A stretch of DNA of 18,565 nt from Litorimonas sp964511495 (GTDB lineage: Bacteria > Pseudomonadota > Alphaproteobacteria > Caulobacterales > Maricaulaceae), in assembly GCA_964511495.1 (NCBI GenBank), contig CAZEFT010000032.1, forward strand, positions 1 to 18,565, read 5' to 3'. The translations under genes were made by a program, and so were the position numbers. Numbering within the stretch: position 1 is the first letter of the stretch; every line of letters starts with the position of its first letter. Below, one piece after another: positions 6,788-14,724 of this stretch. The notes below the pieces were generated by a model, which saw only the letters and a list, made by a program, of their open reading frames with translations, was not told where the DNA came from and did no database searches.

Positions 6788-8224
6788 TTACCTGCGTGGC
6801 TCGACCTTCATCATTAAGGGTTTCTCGGGCTTGGTCGTTATGCGCATAAGCGGCCAAGGATGATTGCCTGCCAAAATGAAACGGTAATGCTTAAACAGCA
6901 CAGCCATAATAATGGCGGCCTCCTGCATGGCGAAACGTTGTCCGATACAGACTCTGTGGCCGAGGCCGAAGGGCAAATATTGAAAGCGATGCAGTCGCTT
7001 TTTATTTTCAGGCAAAAACCTCTTCGGATCAAAGCGATTGGGATGATCCCACAAATCATGATGTCGGTGAAGCGCCCAAAGATTCAACATCACTCCGCTT
7101 TTCTTGGGCAGGTCCAGTTCTTCATTGTATCGATCATCTTCAAGAATTTGCCGGGAGATAATGGGGGCTGGGGGATAGAGCCTCATGGTTTCTTCGAGAC
7201 AAGCCATCGTCCATGGCAGGTGACTTTCCCAATCTTCAACAGGTAGAGAGATGTCGAGTGCATCGACTTCTTTTTCAAGTTTTTCCAGCGCCGACATATC
7301 TTGGCTTAGCAAATAGACGAGCCATGTCAGGGCGCGAGAGGTCGTTTCATGTCCCGCCCCGATAAATGTGACTAACTGATCTTCGATTTGCGCATCCGTT
7401 AAAGCCTCGCCCTCTTCGGTGCGGGTGTTTAGAAGCCGTGTCAAAAAATCATCAGGAATCTCTTCGCCTGAATTTTGTCGCGCGCGCCTGTCGGATGACA
7501 ATTCCAGCACAGATTGACGCAACCGCTTAACGGCCCCCTTTCCCCCCATCTTAGTCGGACGCGGTATCCATTTCGGTGCCATTAAAATATCAAGAGGGTC
7601 GGCCTTTCCGAGGGCATTTAAAAACGTTGCTATATCGTGCAAAGCTTGATCCGAGGCGCTATCAATTTCCCCGGAAAATAATGTATCCGACAAGACGCCA
7701 TAGGCGAGTTTCAAGAAGACCTCTGATATATCCAGAGGCGTATCTGAGCCCGCTGTGAGTATGTCCGGCAGCATCTCTTCGGTTTTGTCACGCATGCGGT
7801 CCGCAAAGACCTTCGTTTCGCGCGGCACGAAAACGGGTGACAAAGCCTTTCGTGCAAACCGCCATGCTTCTCCTTCGGCTGTAATCAAACCGTCTTTTAA
7901 AACAGGTTTTAAAATAGCCTGTCGGATGGGATGCATGCGCATATTTTTATGCTTATCAACAAAGAGGTATTTTATAAGATCGGGTGAGCCTAGAACTGTC
8001 AGGGTTTGCCCAAAACTCTGACCGCTATAATAATCGGTTGTCATAGAGGTTAAGGTTGTGGCCTCAACGGGGTTTCGACTCATCGCCATAACCGAATCCC
8101 AAAGCTCGCGTCTCGACCAATCATCAGGATGTTTTGGAACCGGAACAGGGGCGGGCGGAACGAAATATCCGTCTTCATGCCGCGGGGCAGGACGGAAATG
8201 ATAGTCATGACGGTCGTTTCTCAT
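6788..8224 (-). CDS. Cytochrome P450 monooxygenase
   Basis: A stand-alone heme-thiolate monooxygenase that would insert oxygen into an organic substrate using electrons from separate redox partners; none is encoded nearby. Numbering from the longest reading frame (start 8245), the I-helix oxygen-binding motif AGHETTS is at 297-303, the ExxR pair at Glu352/Arg355 (EETMRLYPPAP), the PERF-like DPKRF at 406-410, and the heme loop FGLGHRVCIG at 426-435 with Cys433 as iron ligand. It resembles the eukaryote-like class (CYP4/CYP102 type) more than camphor-type P450s, but subfamily is not assigned. I chose the ATG at 8224 (478 residues), because AAGGAGG lies 4 nt before it on the minus strand, while the in-frame ATG at 8245 has no such site. 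Its 3' end comes within 10 nt of the convergent ffs gene. Confidence 0.93.
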   Translation of the reverse strand: MRNDRHDYHFRPAPRHEDGYFVPPAPVPVPKHPDDWSRRELWDSVMAMSRNPVEATTLTSMTTDYYSGQSFGQTLTVLGSPDLIKYLFVDKHKNMRMHPIRQAILKPVLKDGLITAEGEAWRFARKALSPVFVPRETKVFADRMRDKTEEMLPDILTAGSDTPLDISEVFLKLAYGVLSDTLFSGEIDSASDQALHDIATFLNALGKADPLDILMAPKWIPRPTKMGGKGAVKRLRQSVLELSSDRRARQNSGEEIPDDFLTRLLNTRTEEGEALTDAQIEDQLVTFIGAGHETTSRALTWLVYLLSQDMSALEKLEKEVDALDISLPVEDWESHLPWTMACLEETMRLYPPAPIISRQILEDDRYNEELDLPKKSGVMLNLWALHRHHDLWDHPNRFDPKRFLPENKKRLHRFQYLPFGLGHRVCIGQRFAMQEAAIIMAVLFKHYRFILAGNHPWPLMRITTKPEKPLMMKVEPRR

Positions 8225-8348
8225 GAAACCTCCTTCTTCCGTCATAACTCTCCGCGCTTGTTAATCAATTCCCGTTTTCGCATAGCCGCTTTGCGTAAGA
8301 GAGGTTGAATGCAAACACATTAAGCTGTGGACACGCGAAAGAGGTCTC

Positions 8349-8377
8349 TTTTCAGTCGCGTATTTCCTCTCTATATT
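8349..8377 (+). promoter_or_regulatory. Candidate dnaX promoter
   Basis: TTTTCA (8349-8354) and TATATT (8372-8377) are separated by exactly 17 nt. The -10 ends 8 nt before the chosen dnaX ATG, so the leader would be one or two nucleotides at most. No Shine-Dalgarno sequence precedes dnaX, in keeping with a leaderless message. Confidence 0.5.
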
Positions 8378-8385
8378 CATTGGCA

Positions 8386-10329
8386 ATGGCTCAAAACCCT
8401 CAACAATCCTATCAGGTTCTGGCGCGGAAATACCGTCCGTCAACCTTTGAGGATATGATTGGTCAAGATGCAATGGTCACGACCCTGACCAATGCGTTCG
8501 AAGCGGGCCGTGTCGCACATGCTTTTATGATGACGGGCGTTCGCGGTATCGGCAAGACGACCACGGCGCGGCTCTTGGCGCGCGCTTTAAACTATGAAAC
8601 GGACAGTGTTGACGGGCCATCAACTGACCTCTCCACGCCCGGTAAACATTGCGAATTAATCATGGCGAGCTCGCATATGGATGTGCTCGAAATGGATGCC
8701 GCCTCCCGCACGGGTGTCGAGAATATGCGCGAAATGCTCGACGGCGTTCGCTATGCTCCGGCCACGGCGCGTTATAAAGTCTATATTATTGACGAGGTTC
8801 ACATGTTGTCTGCCGGGGCTTTTAATGCCTTACTCAAGACGCTCGAAGAACCACCGGATCATGCGAAATTTATTTTCGCCACGACCGAAATTCGCAAAGT
8901 CCCGATTACAGTTCTGTCCCGCTGTCAACGTTTCGATTTGCGACGGGTTGAAGCCGGGCTTTTGGCTGAACATTTGAAAGGCATTTGCGCCAAAGAAAAT
9001 GTCAAAGTTTCTGATGACGGTTTGGCTCTGATTGCACGGGCGGCTGAAGGCTCTGTGCGTGATAGTCTTTCACTTTTGGATCAGGCCATTGTTCAAGCCG
9101 GGCTCGACGGCAATGAAGTGAGTTTTGAACAGGTGCGCGCCATGTTGGGCTTGGCTGACCGTGTCCGCGTTTTGGATCTTTTCCGCATGGCCGCCTTGGG
9201 AGACGGAAAAGGCGCTATCACGGAAATGCGGGGGCAATATGACGATGGGGCCGACCCGTCCGTAGTGATGCGCGATTTAATGGATATCTGTCACGAAGTT
9301 AGCCGCGCGAAAACGCTTGGCGAGGCTGCGGAATTTGACGCGGCTCCGGATCAGGTTGAACGCCTAAAGGAATTGGCCGAAAAATTATCCATGGGTCAAT
9401 TGACGCGTTTATGGCAAATTCTCACGCAATCCCATACCGAAGTGAGGCTCGCCCCTGCACCACTGGCAGCGGCAGAAATGGCGATGTTGAAATTGGCTGT
9501 GGCCGGGCAAATGCCTCCGCCTGAACTCGCTGCGCAAATTATTGAACAGGCGCAGAAATCCGTGAAAGAGGGAGGCGACGGGCTTCCTGTTATGGGAACA
9601 TCCTCCGCATCAATGCCTGTGTCCGCTTCGTCTACCGGCGATAGTTCCGCCGCCCCACAAACCCCGAGTGCGACGTCGAAGTCATCTCCCGCTTCTTCTC
9701 GGGTCTCTTCTGCTCCCAGCCCTTCTTCGGCATCGATGAAAGCGCCGACATTGAGCGCGTCTTCGCCGCGAACGGCAGCACAATTGGGAGCTCCCAAATC
9801 TGCGCCTCTCTCTTCACCGGCTCCAGAGATTGAGACATTGGAAGAATTTGTCGCGGCGCTGCCAAAAGCACAGATTAAATTGAAATCGGATATTGAGCGT
9901 TATGTACGGCCCATTCAATTTAAACGCCAAAACATACGGGTCGAGATTGTTGACGGCGCGCCCCGCGATCTGATTGGGAAAATGGTTGGAGCACTACAAG
10001 ACTTAACGGGTGTGCCGTGGCTAATCAGCCCGGAAAAATCGGGAGGCGAACCGAGTTTGGCAGAAAGACGCCGTCAGAAAAAAGCTGATCAAGAGGCCAA
10101 GGACAAAGCCCATCCTGCCTTCGGCCATTCTTTGTTTAAAAATGCAGAATTTTTAGGCATCACCAAAACAGAGAGCAAGGCGATGATTGCGGGTAATGTG
10201 ATCAAGGGTGATTTCGGCAGTGGTGCTTCCGACGATTCTCTTGAGTCTTTTGATCAACAAGATGAGCGTGACGACATACCCGATGACTATGTTCCTAGTG
10301 ATTATACGCCCCCTGATTATGACATATAA
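8386..10329 (+). CDS. dnaX: DNA polymerase III subunit gamma/tau
   Basis: DnaX is the ATPase of the clamp loader that places the sliding clamp and, as tau, joins polymerase cores to the helicase. Numbered from Met at 8386 (647 residues): Walker A GVRGIGKTT (51-59), Walker B IIDEVH with Asp136-Glu137, sensor-1 region FATTEIRKVP, and the SRC arginine-finger motif LSRCQRF (177-183). A serine/alanine/proline-rich linker spans about 403-481, then the C-terminal tau domain and a very acidic tail ending DDYVPSDYTPPDYDI. A longer frame begins at 8305, but its extra 27 residues look unlike the family, whereas Met at 8386 gives the usual start just before SYQVLARKYRP. The zinc module keeps only one of four cysteines (KHCELIM). 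No A AAA AAG slippery heptamer in the correct frame was seen near the linker, so a frameshifted gamma form is not evident. Confidence 0.95.
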   Translation: MAQNPQQSYQVLARKYRPSTFEDMIGQDAMVTTLTNAFEAGRVAHAFMMTGVRGIGKTTTARLLARALNYETDSVDGPSTDLSTPGKHCELIMASSHMDVLEMDAASRTGVENMREMLDGVRYAPATARYKVYIIDEVHMLSAGAFNALLKTLEEPPDHAKFIFATTEIRKVPITVLSRCQRFDLRRVEAGLLAEHLKGICAKENVKVSDDGLALIARAAEGSVRDSLSLLDQAIVQAGLDGNEVSFEQVRAMLGLADRVRVLDLFRMAALGDGKGAITEMRGQYDDGADPSVVMRDLMDICHEVSRAKTLGEAAEFDAAPDQVERLKELAEKLSMGQLTRLWQILTQSHTEVRLAPAPLAAAEMAMLKLAVAGQMPPPELAAQIIEQAQKSVKEGGDGLPVMGTSSASMPVSASSTGDSSAAPQTPSATSKSSPASSRVSSAPSPSSASMKAPTLSASSPRTAAQLGAPKSAPLSSPAPEIETLEEFVAALPKAQIKLKSDIERYVRPIQFKRQNIRVEIVDGAPRDLIGKMVGALQDLTGVPWLISPEKSGGEPSLAERRRQKKADQEAKDKAHPAFGHSLFKNAEFLGITKTESKAMIAGNVIKGDFGSGASDDSLESFDQQDERDDIPDDYVPSDYTPPDYDI

Positions 10330-10356
10330 TTTTGATGAGATTTAAAGGATAGGCTG

Positions 10357-10680
10357 ATGAAAGATTTAATGGGCTTGATGAAACAAGCCAAAGAAATGCA
10401 GCAAAAAATGGCGGATGCGCAGGCGAAAGTGGCTGATCTGGTCGTCGAGGGCCGCTCAGGTGGTGGACTAGTCAGTGTCAGCCTCGCAGGCGGCGGCAAT
10501 ATGAAAGCGCTCAAAATAGACCCGACTTTGCTGTCAGGCGAAGAGGCTGAAATCGTCGAAGATCTTATCATTGCAGCTTATCAAGACGCCAAAGCGAAAT
10601 TGGATGAAGCGCAAGGTGAAACGATGAAATCGGCCATGGGGGATATACAATTACCGCCCGGAATGAAGATGCCGTTTTAA
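10357..10680 (+). CDS. ybaB: YbaB/EbfC family nucleoid-associated protein
   Basis: A 107-residue small DNA-binding protein that forms tweezer-like dimers on the nucleoid. The family pattern is complete: an N-terminal helix rich in Met, Lys and Gln (MKDLMGLMKQAKEMQQKMAD), then a beta region VVEGRSGGGLVSVSLAGGGN (29-48), a conserved LKIDPTLLS turn, and a long C-terminal helix ending in the typical Gly-Met-Lys-Met-Pro-Phe tail. It begins 27 nt after dnaX with AAAGGA (10344-10349) as ribosome binding site, so it is in the same operon. In most relatives recR comes next; here two exported enzymes intervene. Confidence 0.95.
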   Translation: MKDLMGLMKQAKEMQQKMADAQAKVADLVVEGRSGGGLVSVSLAGGGNMKALKIDPTLLSGEEAEIVEDLIIAAYQDAKAKLDEAQGETMKSAMGDIQLPPGMKMPF

Positions 10681-10681
10681 C

Positions 10682-11629
10682 GTGAATCGGCGCGATGTCA
10701 TTGGGGGATCTCTCTTTGCAGCTGCGTCCGCTTCCACATTTATGGGCGGCTGTCGTGTGAAAGATAGCGTTTCCTCGCCAGCCAAAATATCCGCAGATTT
10801 ATTATCTGGCAGTGAAAGACGTCGGTTGCTTTCAGGTTTTGCTGTAAATTTGGAAAGTTGGTGGACCGATGATCCGTTTGAAGTCCGTATTGAGAAAGCG
10901 GCTAAAGCCGGGTTTTCTCATGCGGAATTTTGGTTTGTTTCGGGCTCTGACCGTGACCCTCGCAAATTAGCGACATTATTTGAGGAAACCGGATTATCCG
11001 TTTCCCAAATTGTTGGTGACGCGCCCGCTTTGGCCCAAGCTGAAAATCGCTCTGCTTTTTTAAGTAATATGGAGCGCGCCATTGAAGATGCGCAAATTTT
11101 AAACACGGATATTGTGACCGTGACAGGGCACCAAAATATCGAAGGTATCACGACAAAGGCGGCGCTCAAACATTACCAAGACCATCTTGCGGCCTCTGCG
11201 CCTTTATGGGAGGCCGCGCAAATTTATGCGGCGATTGAGCCCTTTAACCCCTATGATCATCCGGGTCATTTTATTAATGGAGCCAAAGAGGCCGTCAAAA
11301 TTTGTCAATCCATTAATTCACCTTTTGTGAAAATTAATTGGGACCTTTTTCACATGCAACGGGCTGAAGGAAATGTGATTGATAATATGCGCGAAGGGGC
11401 GGAGCAAATTTGTTATATGCAGATGGCGGACAGCCCCGCGCGACATGAGCCCGGAACGGGTGAAATGGATTATGCAAATATTATTCGCACGGCCCGAGCG
11501 CTTGGATATGAGCGTCCCATAGGCTTGGAGCTTTGGGCAAATAATGGTGATTATGACAAAGCGTTAGGCGCTGTGTTGAACTTGGCCCAAAATATAGAGC
11601 GCAATGAGGCAGGGAGTCTGGCGAAGTAG
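10682..11629 (+). CDS. Tat-exported hydroxypyruvate isomerase-like TIM-barrel lipoprotein
   Basis: The mature part is a xylose-isomerase-like (AP endonuclease 2 superfamily) TIM barrel most like hydroxypyruvate isomerase. The Hyi-like block runs through IEPFNPYDHPG (185-195), INWDLFHMQRAEG (218-230), MQMADSPARHEPGTGEMDY (246-264) and GLELW (281-285). Likely metal or catalytic residues are Glu186, Asp221, Gln247 and Glu283, all present. Unusually for this fold it has an export signal: Arg3-Arg4 in NRRDVIGG, a hydrophobic stretch, and a lipobox-like MGGC with Cys24, suggesting a Tat-dependent lipoprotein (Met at -3 is atypical). The GTG start lies 1 nt after the ybaB stop, implying translational coupling. 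True substrate unknown; a sugar or sugar-acid isomerase or epimerase in the periplasm is the reasonable guess. Confidence 0.85.
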   Translation: MNRRDVIGGSLFAAASASTFMGGCRVKDSVSSPAKISADLLSGSERRRLLSGFAVNLESWWTDDPFEVRIEKAAKAGFSHAEFWFVSGSDRDPRKLATLFEETGLSVSQIVGDAPALAQAENRSAFLSNMERAIEDAQILNTDIVTVTGHQNIEGITTKAALKHYQDHLAASAPLWEAAQIYAAIEPFNPYDHPGHFINGAKEAVKICQSINSPFVKINWDLFHMQRAEGNVIDNMREGAEQICYMQMADSPARHEPGTGEMDYANIIRTARALGYERPIGLELWANNGDYDKALGAVLNLAQNIERNEAGSLAK

Positions 11630-11668
11630 TCAGACGCTTTATAGTCCTCAAGCAAAGTGAGTTTTGAT

Positions 11669-13426
11669 ATGATCAAATTTTGTAAAATAATCAGCCTCGC
11701 TTTGATGAGTATCCTCTATTTTCCATCTGTGAACGCTTCAGAGACTGCGGGCGGTAATGCGCTCGTCGCTTTTGATTTTGCCCATCATCCTGTCATGTCG
11801 CGGGGCGGGATTGTCTCCGCCCAAGACAAAATTGCAGCCGAGGTTGGTCGCGATATTTTGACCAGAGGCGGGAATGCTGTGGATGCCGCTGTGGCAACAG
11901 GGTTTGCCCTTGCGGTGACGCACCCACAGGCCGGCAACCTTGGGGGTGGTGGGTTTATGCTCGTCTTTGACGCAGAAACTCAGAAAACTCTCGCTATAGA
12001 TTTTCGGGAAATGGCTCCGGCGGCGGCCACGCGGGATATGTATCTCAATGCCCAAGGTGAGGTCGATAATCAACGAGCTCAATATTCGCATTTATCGGCA
12101 GGCGTTCCCGGTACGGTGATGGGATTATTGGAGGCGTTGGAAAACCATGGGACAATGAACCGGAAACAGGTCTTAGCCCCAGCCATAAAGCTAGCCTCTT
12201 CCGGGTTCGAGGTAAGCTTTGGTCTAGAGCATTCTTTGACTGTTCATACTGAAGAGCTCTCACAGGATCCGTCATCGAAGAAATATTTTCTGGGTTTGGA
12301 GCAAGGAGATGTTTGGAAACAAAAAGATTTGGCACGTACGCTCAAACGGATCTCACGTTCGGGAGTGGATGGATTTTACAAAGGGCAGACGGCGGACTTG
12401 ATTGTTGCAGAAATGGAGCAGGGCGGCGGCTTGATAACTCATAAAGATTTGGCATCTTATGAAACCGTCACGCGTGAGCCTGTCTCCGGTGACTATAAAG
12501 ATTTCGATATTCATGCCATGTCTCCACCATCCTCAGGTGGCGTTCATATCGTTCAAATGTTGAATATTTTATCCGGTTATGACCTGCAATCAGAGGGACA
12601 TAACAGCGCCGCCTATCTCCATAAGCTCATCGAAGCCATGCGGAGGGCTTATGCAGACCGATCAAAATATTTGGGCGATCCGGATTTTTTCGATGTGCCG
12701 GTCGATGATTTGACGAATAAAGATTATGGAAATCGACTGCGCGAGGATATTGATCTGGCTAAGGCTTCTCGGTCTTCGGATATTTTACCGGGCGCAGAGC
12801 TTTATCCCGAACCCCGAAACACGACACATTATTCCGTGATTGATAAAAACGGAAATGCGGTCAGTGTGACCTATACGCTGAATTTTTCTTATGGGAGCGG
12901 CTATTCCGTTGATGGCGCAGGATTTCTTCTAAACAATGAAATGGATGATTTCTCGGCCAAGCCGGGTACGCCAAATGGCTACGGCCTCATTGGAGGCGAA
13001 GCGAATAAAATCGAGCCGCGCAAACGCCCCTTATCTTCTATGACGCCTTTGATTGTCACGCACGACGGTAAAGCGGTTTTGGTCACGGGCAGTCCGGGTG
13101 GCTCAACCATTATTACTTCTGTTCTTCAAGTGGTCTTGAATGTTATCGAATGGGATATGAATTTGGCCGAAGCGACGCATCGTCCGCGTATTCATCATCA
13201 ATGGCTTCCCGATACGGTGTTTGTTGAGCCGGGCATTAGTCGGGACACTTTAAATAATTTGACCGAGATGGGCCATATACTGGCAAAGAATGAAAAAGGT
13301 GGCTTCGCGACAACTGTATTGGGACGTGTAAATTCTGTCGGTGAAGGCATGGATGGGAAAGGCGGAAGCATCTTTTTAGGCGCCGCCGATCCGCGTGGTC
13401 CGAAGTCAGCGGCGATTGGCGAGTAA
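11669..13426 (+). CDS. ggt: Gamma-glutamyltransferase precursor (periplasmic)
   Basis: Gamma-glutamyltransferase cleaves the gamma-glutamyl bond of glutathione and related peptides or transfers it to other amino acids, normally in the periplasm. It is made as a proenzyme that cuts itself just before a threonine. Counting from the ATG at 11669 (585 residues), the start MIKFCKIISLALMSILYFPSVNA is a signal peptide with a possible cut after VNA. Substrate-binding Arg is in DFREMAP (Arg113), the nucleophile is Thr385 in NTTHYSV, and the small subunit shows LLNNEMDDFSAKPG, PLSSMTP, GSPGGS and HHQWLPD, all as in the E. coli enzyme. An in-frame GTG at 11657 is an alternative start. The gene ends 3 nt before recR, so it lies in the dnaX operon. 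Catalytically complete. Confidence 0.95.
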   Translation: MIKFCKIISLALMSILYFPSVNASETAGGNALVAFDFAHHPVMSRGGIVSAQDKIAAEVGRDILTRGGNAVDAAVATGFALAVTHPQAGNLGGGGFMLVFDAETQKTLAIDFREMAPAAATRDMYLNAQGEVDNQRAQYSHLSAGVPGTVMGLLEALENHGTMNRKQVLAPAIKLASSGFEVSFGLEHSLTVHTEELSQDPSSKKYFLGLEQGDVWKQKDLARTLKRISRSGVDGFYKGQTADLIVAEMEQGGGLITHKDLASYETVTREPVSGDYKDFDIHAMSPPSSGGVHIVQMLNILSGYDLQSEGHNSAAYLHKLIEAMRRAYADRSKYLGDPDFFDVPVDDLTNKDYGNRLREDIDLAKASRSSDILPGAELYPEPRNTTHYSVIDKNGNAVSVTYTLNFSYGSGYSVDGAGFLLNNEMDDFSAKPGTPNGYGLIGGEANKIEPRKRPLSSMTPLIVTHDGKAVLVTGSPGGSTIITSVLQVVLNVIEWDMNLAEATHRPRIHHQWLPDTVFVEPGISRDTLNNLTEMGHILAKNEKGGFATTVLGRVNSVGEGMDGKGGSIFLGAADPRGPKSAAIGE

Positions 13427-13429
13427 ATT

Positions 13430-14035
13430 ATGTCGGGATTAAATGTCAGTCCGGAAATTGAACGCCTCATCGCGCTTCTGGCGAAACTGCCGGGTCTTGG
13501 CCCGCGTTCGGCCCGAAGAGCGGCGTTGGACCTTTTGAAAAAGCCGGATGCCCTCATGAAACCTCTCGCACAAGCCATGAGCGAGGCCGCAGACCGTATT
13601 TCGACTTGCACTATTTGTGCAAATGTTGACGCTCAAAACCCCTGTCATATTTGCACGGCGCCTGGACGCGACGGTACAACGCTTTGTGTGGTTCAAGACG
13701 TGGCTGATTTATGGGCTATGGAGCGTGCAGGTGCGTTTCGGGGGCGCTATCATATTTTGGGAGGGACATTATCCGCCTTGGATGGAGTCCGTCCCGACGA
13801 TTTAAATATTGCGTCTTTGATCGAACGTGCGTCCAATGCGGATGTTACGGAAGTCATTCTCGCAATGAATGCGACAGTCGATGGGCAGACTACCGCACAT
13901 TACATTACGGATCATCTCGCCAAAGCCAATGTGCAAGTCTCTCGTCTGGCGCATGGTGTGCCGGTTGGGGGTGAGCTGGATTATCTGGATGATGGCACAA
14001 TTTCAGCCGCGATGAAGAGTCGGCGTCCTTTTTAA
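13430..14035 (+). CDS. recR: Recombination mediator RecR
   Basis: RecR works with RecO (and RecF) to load RecA on single-stranded DNA gaps. The 201-residue length is standard. Features in order are the helix-hairpin-helix KLPGLGPRSARR (19-30), the zinc finger with Cys60, Cys63, Cys72 and Cys75, the Toprim domain from TLCVVQDVADLWAMERAGAF through YHILGGTLSALDGVRP, and the Walker-B-like C-terminal LAHGVPVGGELDYLDDGTI. All are intact. It follows the gamma-glutamyltransferase by 3 nt and belongs to the dnaX-ybaB module by function and by conserved order in many bacteria. Confidence 0.97.
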   Translation: MSGLNVSPEIERLIALLAKLPGLGPRSARRAALDLLKKPDALMKPLAQAMSEAADRISTCTICANVDAQNPCHICTAPGRDGTTLCVVQDVADLWAMERAGAFRGRYHILGGTLSALDGVRPDDLNIASLIERASNADVTEVILAMNATVDGQTTAHYITDHLAKANVQVSRLAHGVPVGGELDYLDDGTISAAMKSRRPF

Positions 14036-14058
14036 GAGTATAGGGTTTAGGTAAGGCT

Positions 14059-14724
14059 ATGGCAGTGAGTAAATACAAAACTCTCTCTGATACTCTCCTG
14101 ACACCTTCCATTATTTTTCTGATTCTGATGAACCTTATTCCTGTTTTCGGGGTCTTTGCTTTTCATTGGGATGTCGGGACGCTCCTCTTATTGTACTGGC
14201 TGGAAAGTATCGTCATCGGTCTTCTGAATATTCCAAAAATGATGTGGGCCCAGGGGCTGGCTAAGGCTGCGACAGGACATAAAAAAGCCGGTTTGTTCGG
14301 GCGGTTGTTTTTATGCGTATTTTTTACTGTCCATTATGGCATGTTCTGTTTCGGGCATTATTCGTTTCTGGACTCTTTCTTTAAAACTGTGCCCCCTCTC
14401 TACGACTTGATGCGTGACTTATTGTCGGCGCAGAGCGTGTTGTTTGCCGCTTTGGGTCTTTTGGTTAGTCACCTCTTTTCTATGCTTAGAAATTTCTTCG
14501 GTAAAGGCGAATATCTTACCCGTTCACCGGATACTCAAATGTTTGTGCCTTATACACGGGTTATGGTCATGCATATCGTTGTCATTATTGGTGGGATGTT
14601 GGTGATGGCTTTTGGTGCACCCGTTCTTGCCCTTTTACTCTTGGTTATACTGAAGACGGCTATTGACTTGGCCTCGCACGCCGCAGAGCATAAATTAAGG
14701 TCTATGACCGCTGTAAAGTCTTGA
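14059..14724 (+). CDS. DUF6498-like integral membrane protein
   Basis: A 221-residue multi-spanning membrane protein with about six hydrophobic segments (near 15-35, 39-58, 82-103, 123-145 and two between 167 and 205). The second carries LLYWLESIVIGLLNIPKM, a tryptophan/tyrosine/glutamate pattern I associate with the DUF6498 family, of unknown function. TAAGG (14051-14055) precedes the ATG by 3 nt, and the gene starts 23 nt after recR, so it is probably the last gene of the dnaX operon. Its last 23 bp overlap the 3' end of the convergent TetR gene. No role can be inferred from the sequence itself. Confidence 0.75.
   Translation: MAVSKYKTLSDTLLTPSIIFLILMNLIPVFGVFAFHWDVGTLLLLYWLESIVIGLLNIPKMMWAQGLAKAATGHKKAGLFGRLFLCVFFTVHYGMFCFGHYSFLDSFFKTVPPLYDLMRDLLSAQSVLFAALGLLVSHLFSMLRNFFGKGEYLTRSPDTQMFVPYTRVMVMHIVVIIGGMLVMAFGAPVLALLLLVILKTAIDLASHAAEHKLRSMTAVKS

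Noticed and set aside
6603..6863. An 86-codon plus-strand open frame
   Set aside because: It runs through the SRP RNA gene and into the antisense of the P450; the RNA explains the conserved sequence.
8305..8385. A 27-codon N-terminal extension of dnaX
   Set aside because: The family starts close to SYQVLARKYRP, and the promoter-like TTTTCA-N17-TATATT lies inside the extension, so the start at 8386 is preferred.
10072..10087. Run of six A residues in dnaX as a frameshift site for the gamma form
   Set aside because: The run is in the CAG AAA AAA GCT phase, not A AAA AAG, and lies in the C-terminal tau domain, too late to make a gamma-type product.
11616..11635. GTCTG/CAGAC inverted repeat around the stop of the TIM-barrel gene as a terminator
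   Set aside because: Only 5 bp with a 10-nt loop and no T run; the next gene follows closely, so it is unlikely to end transcription.
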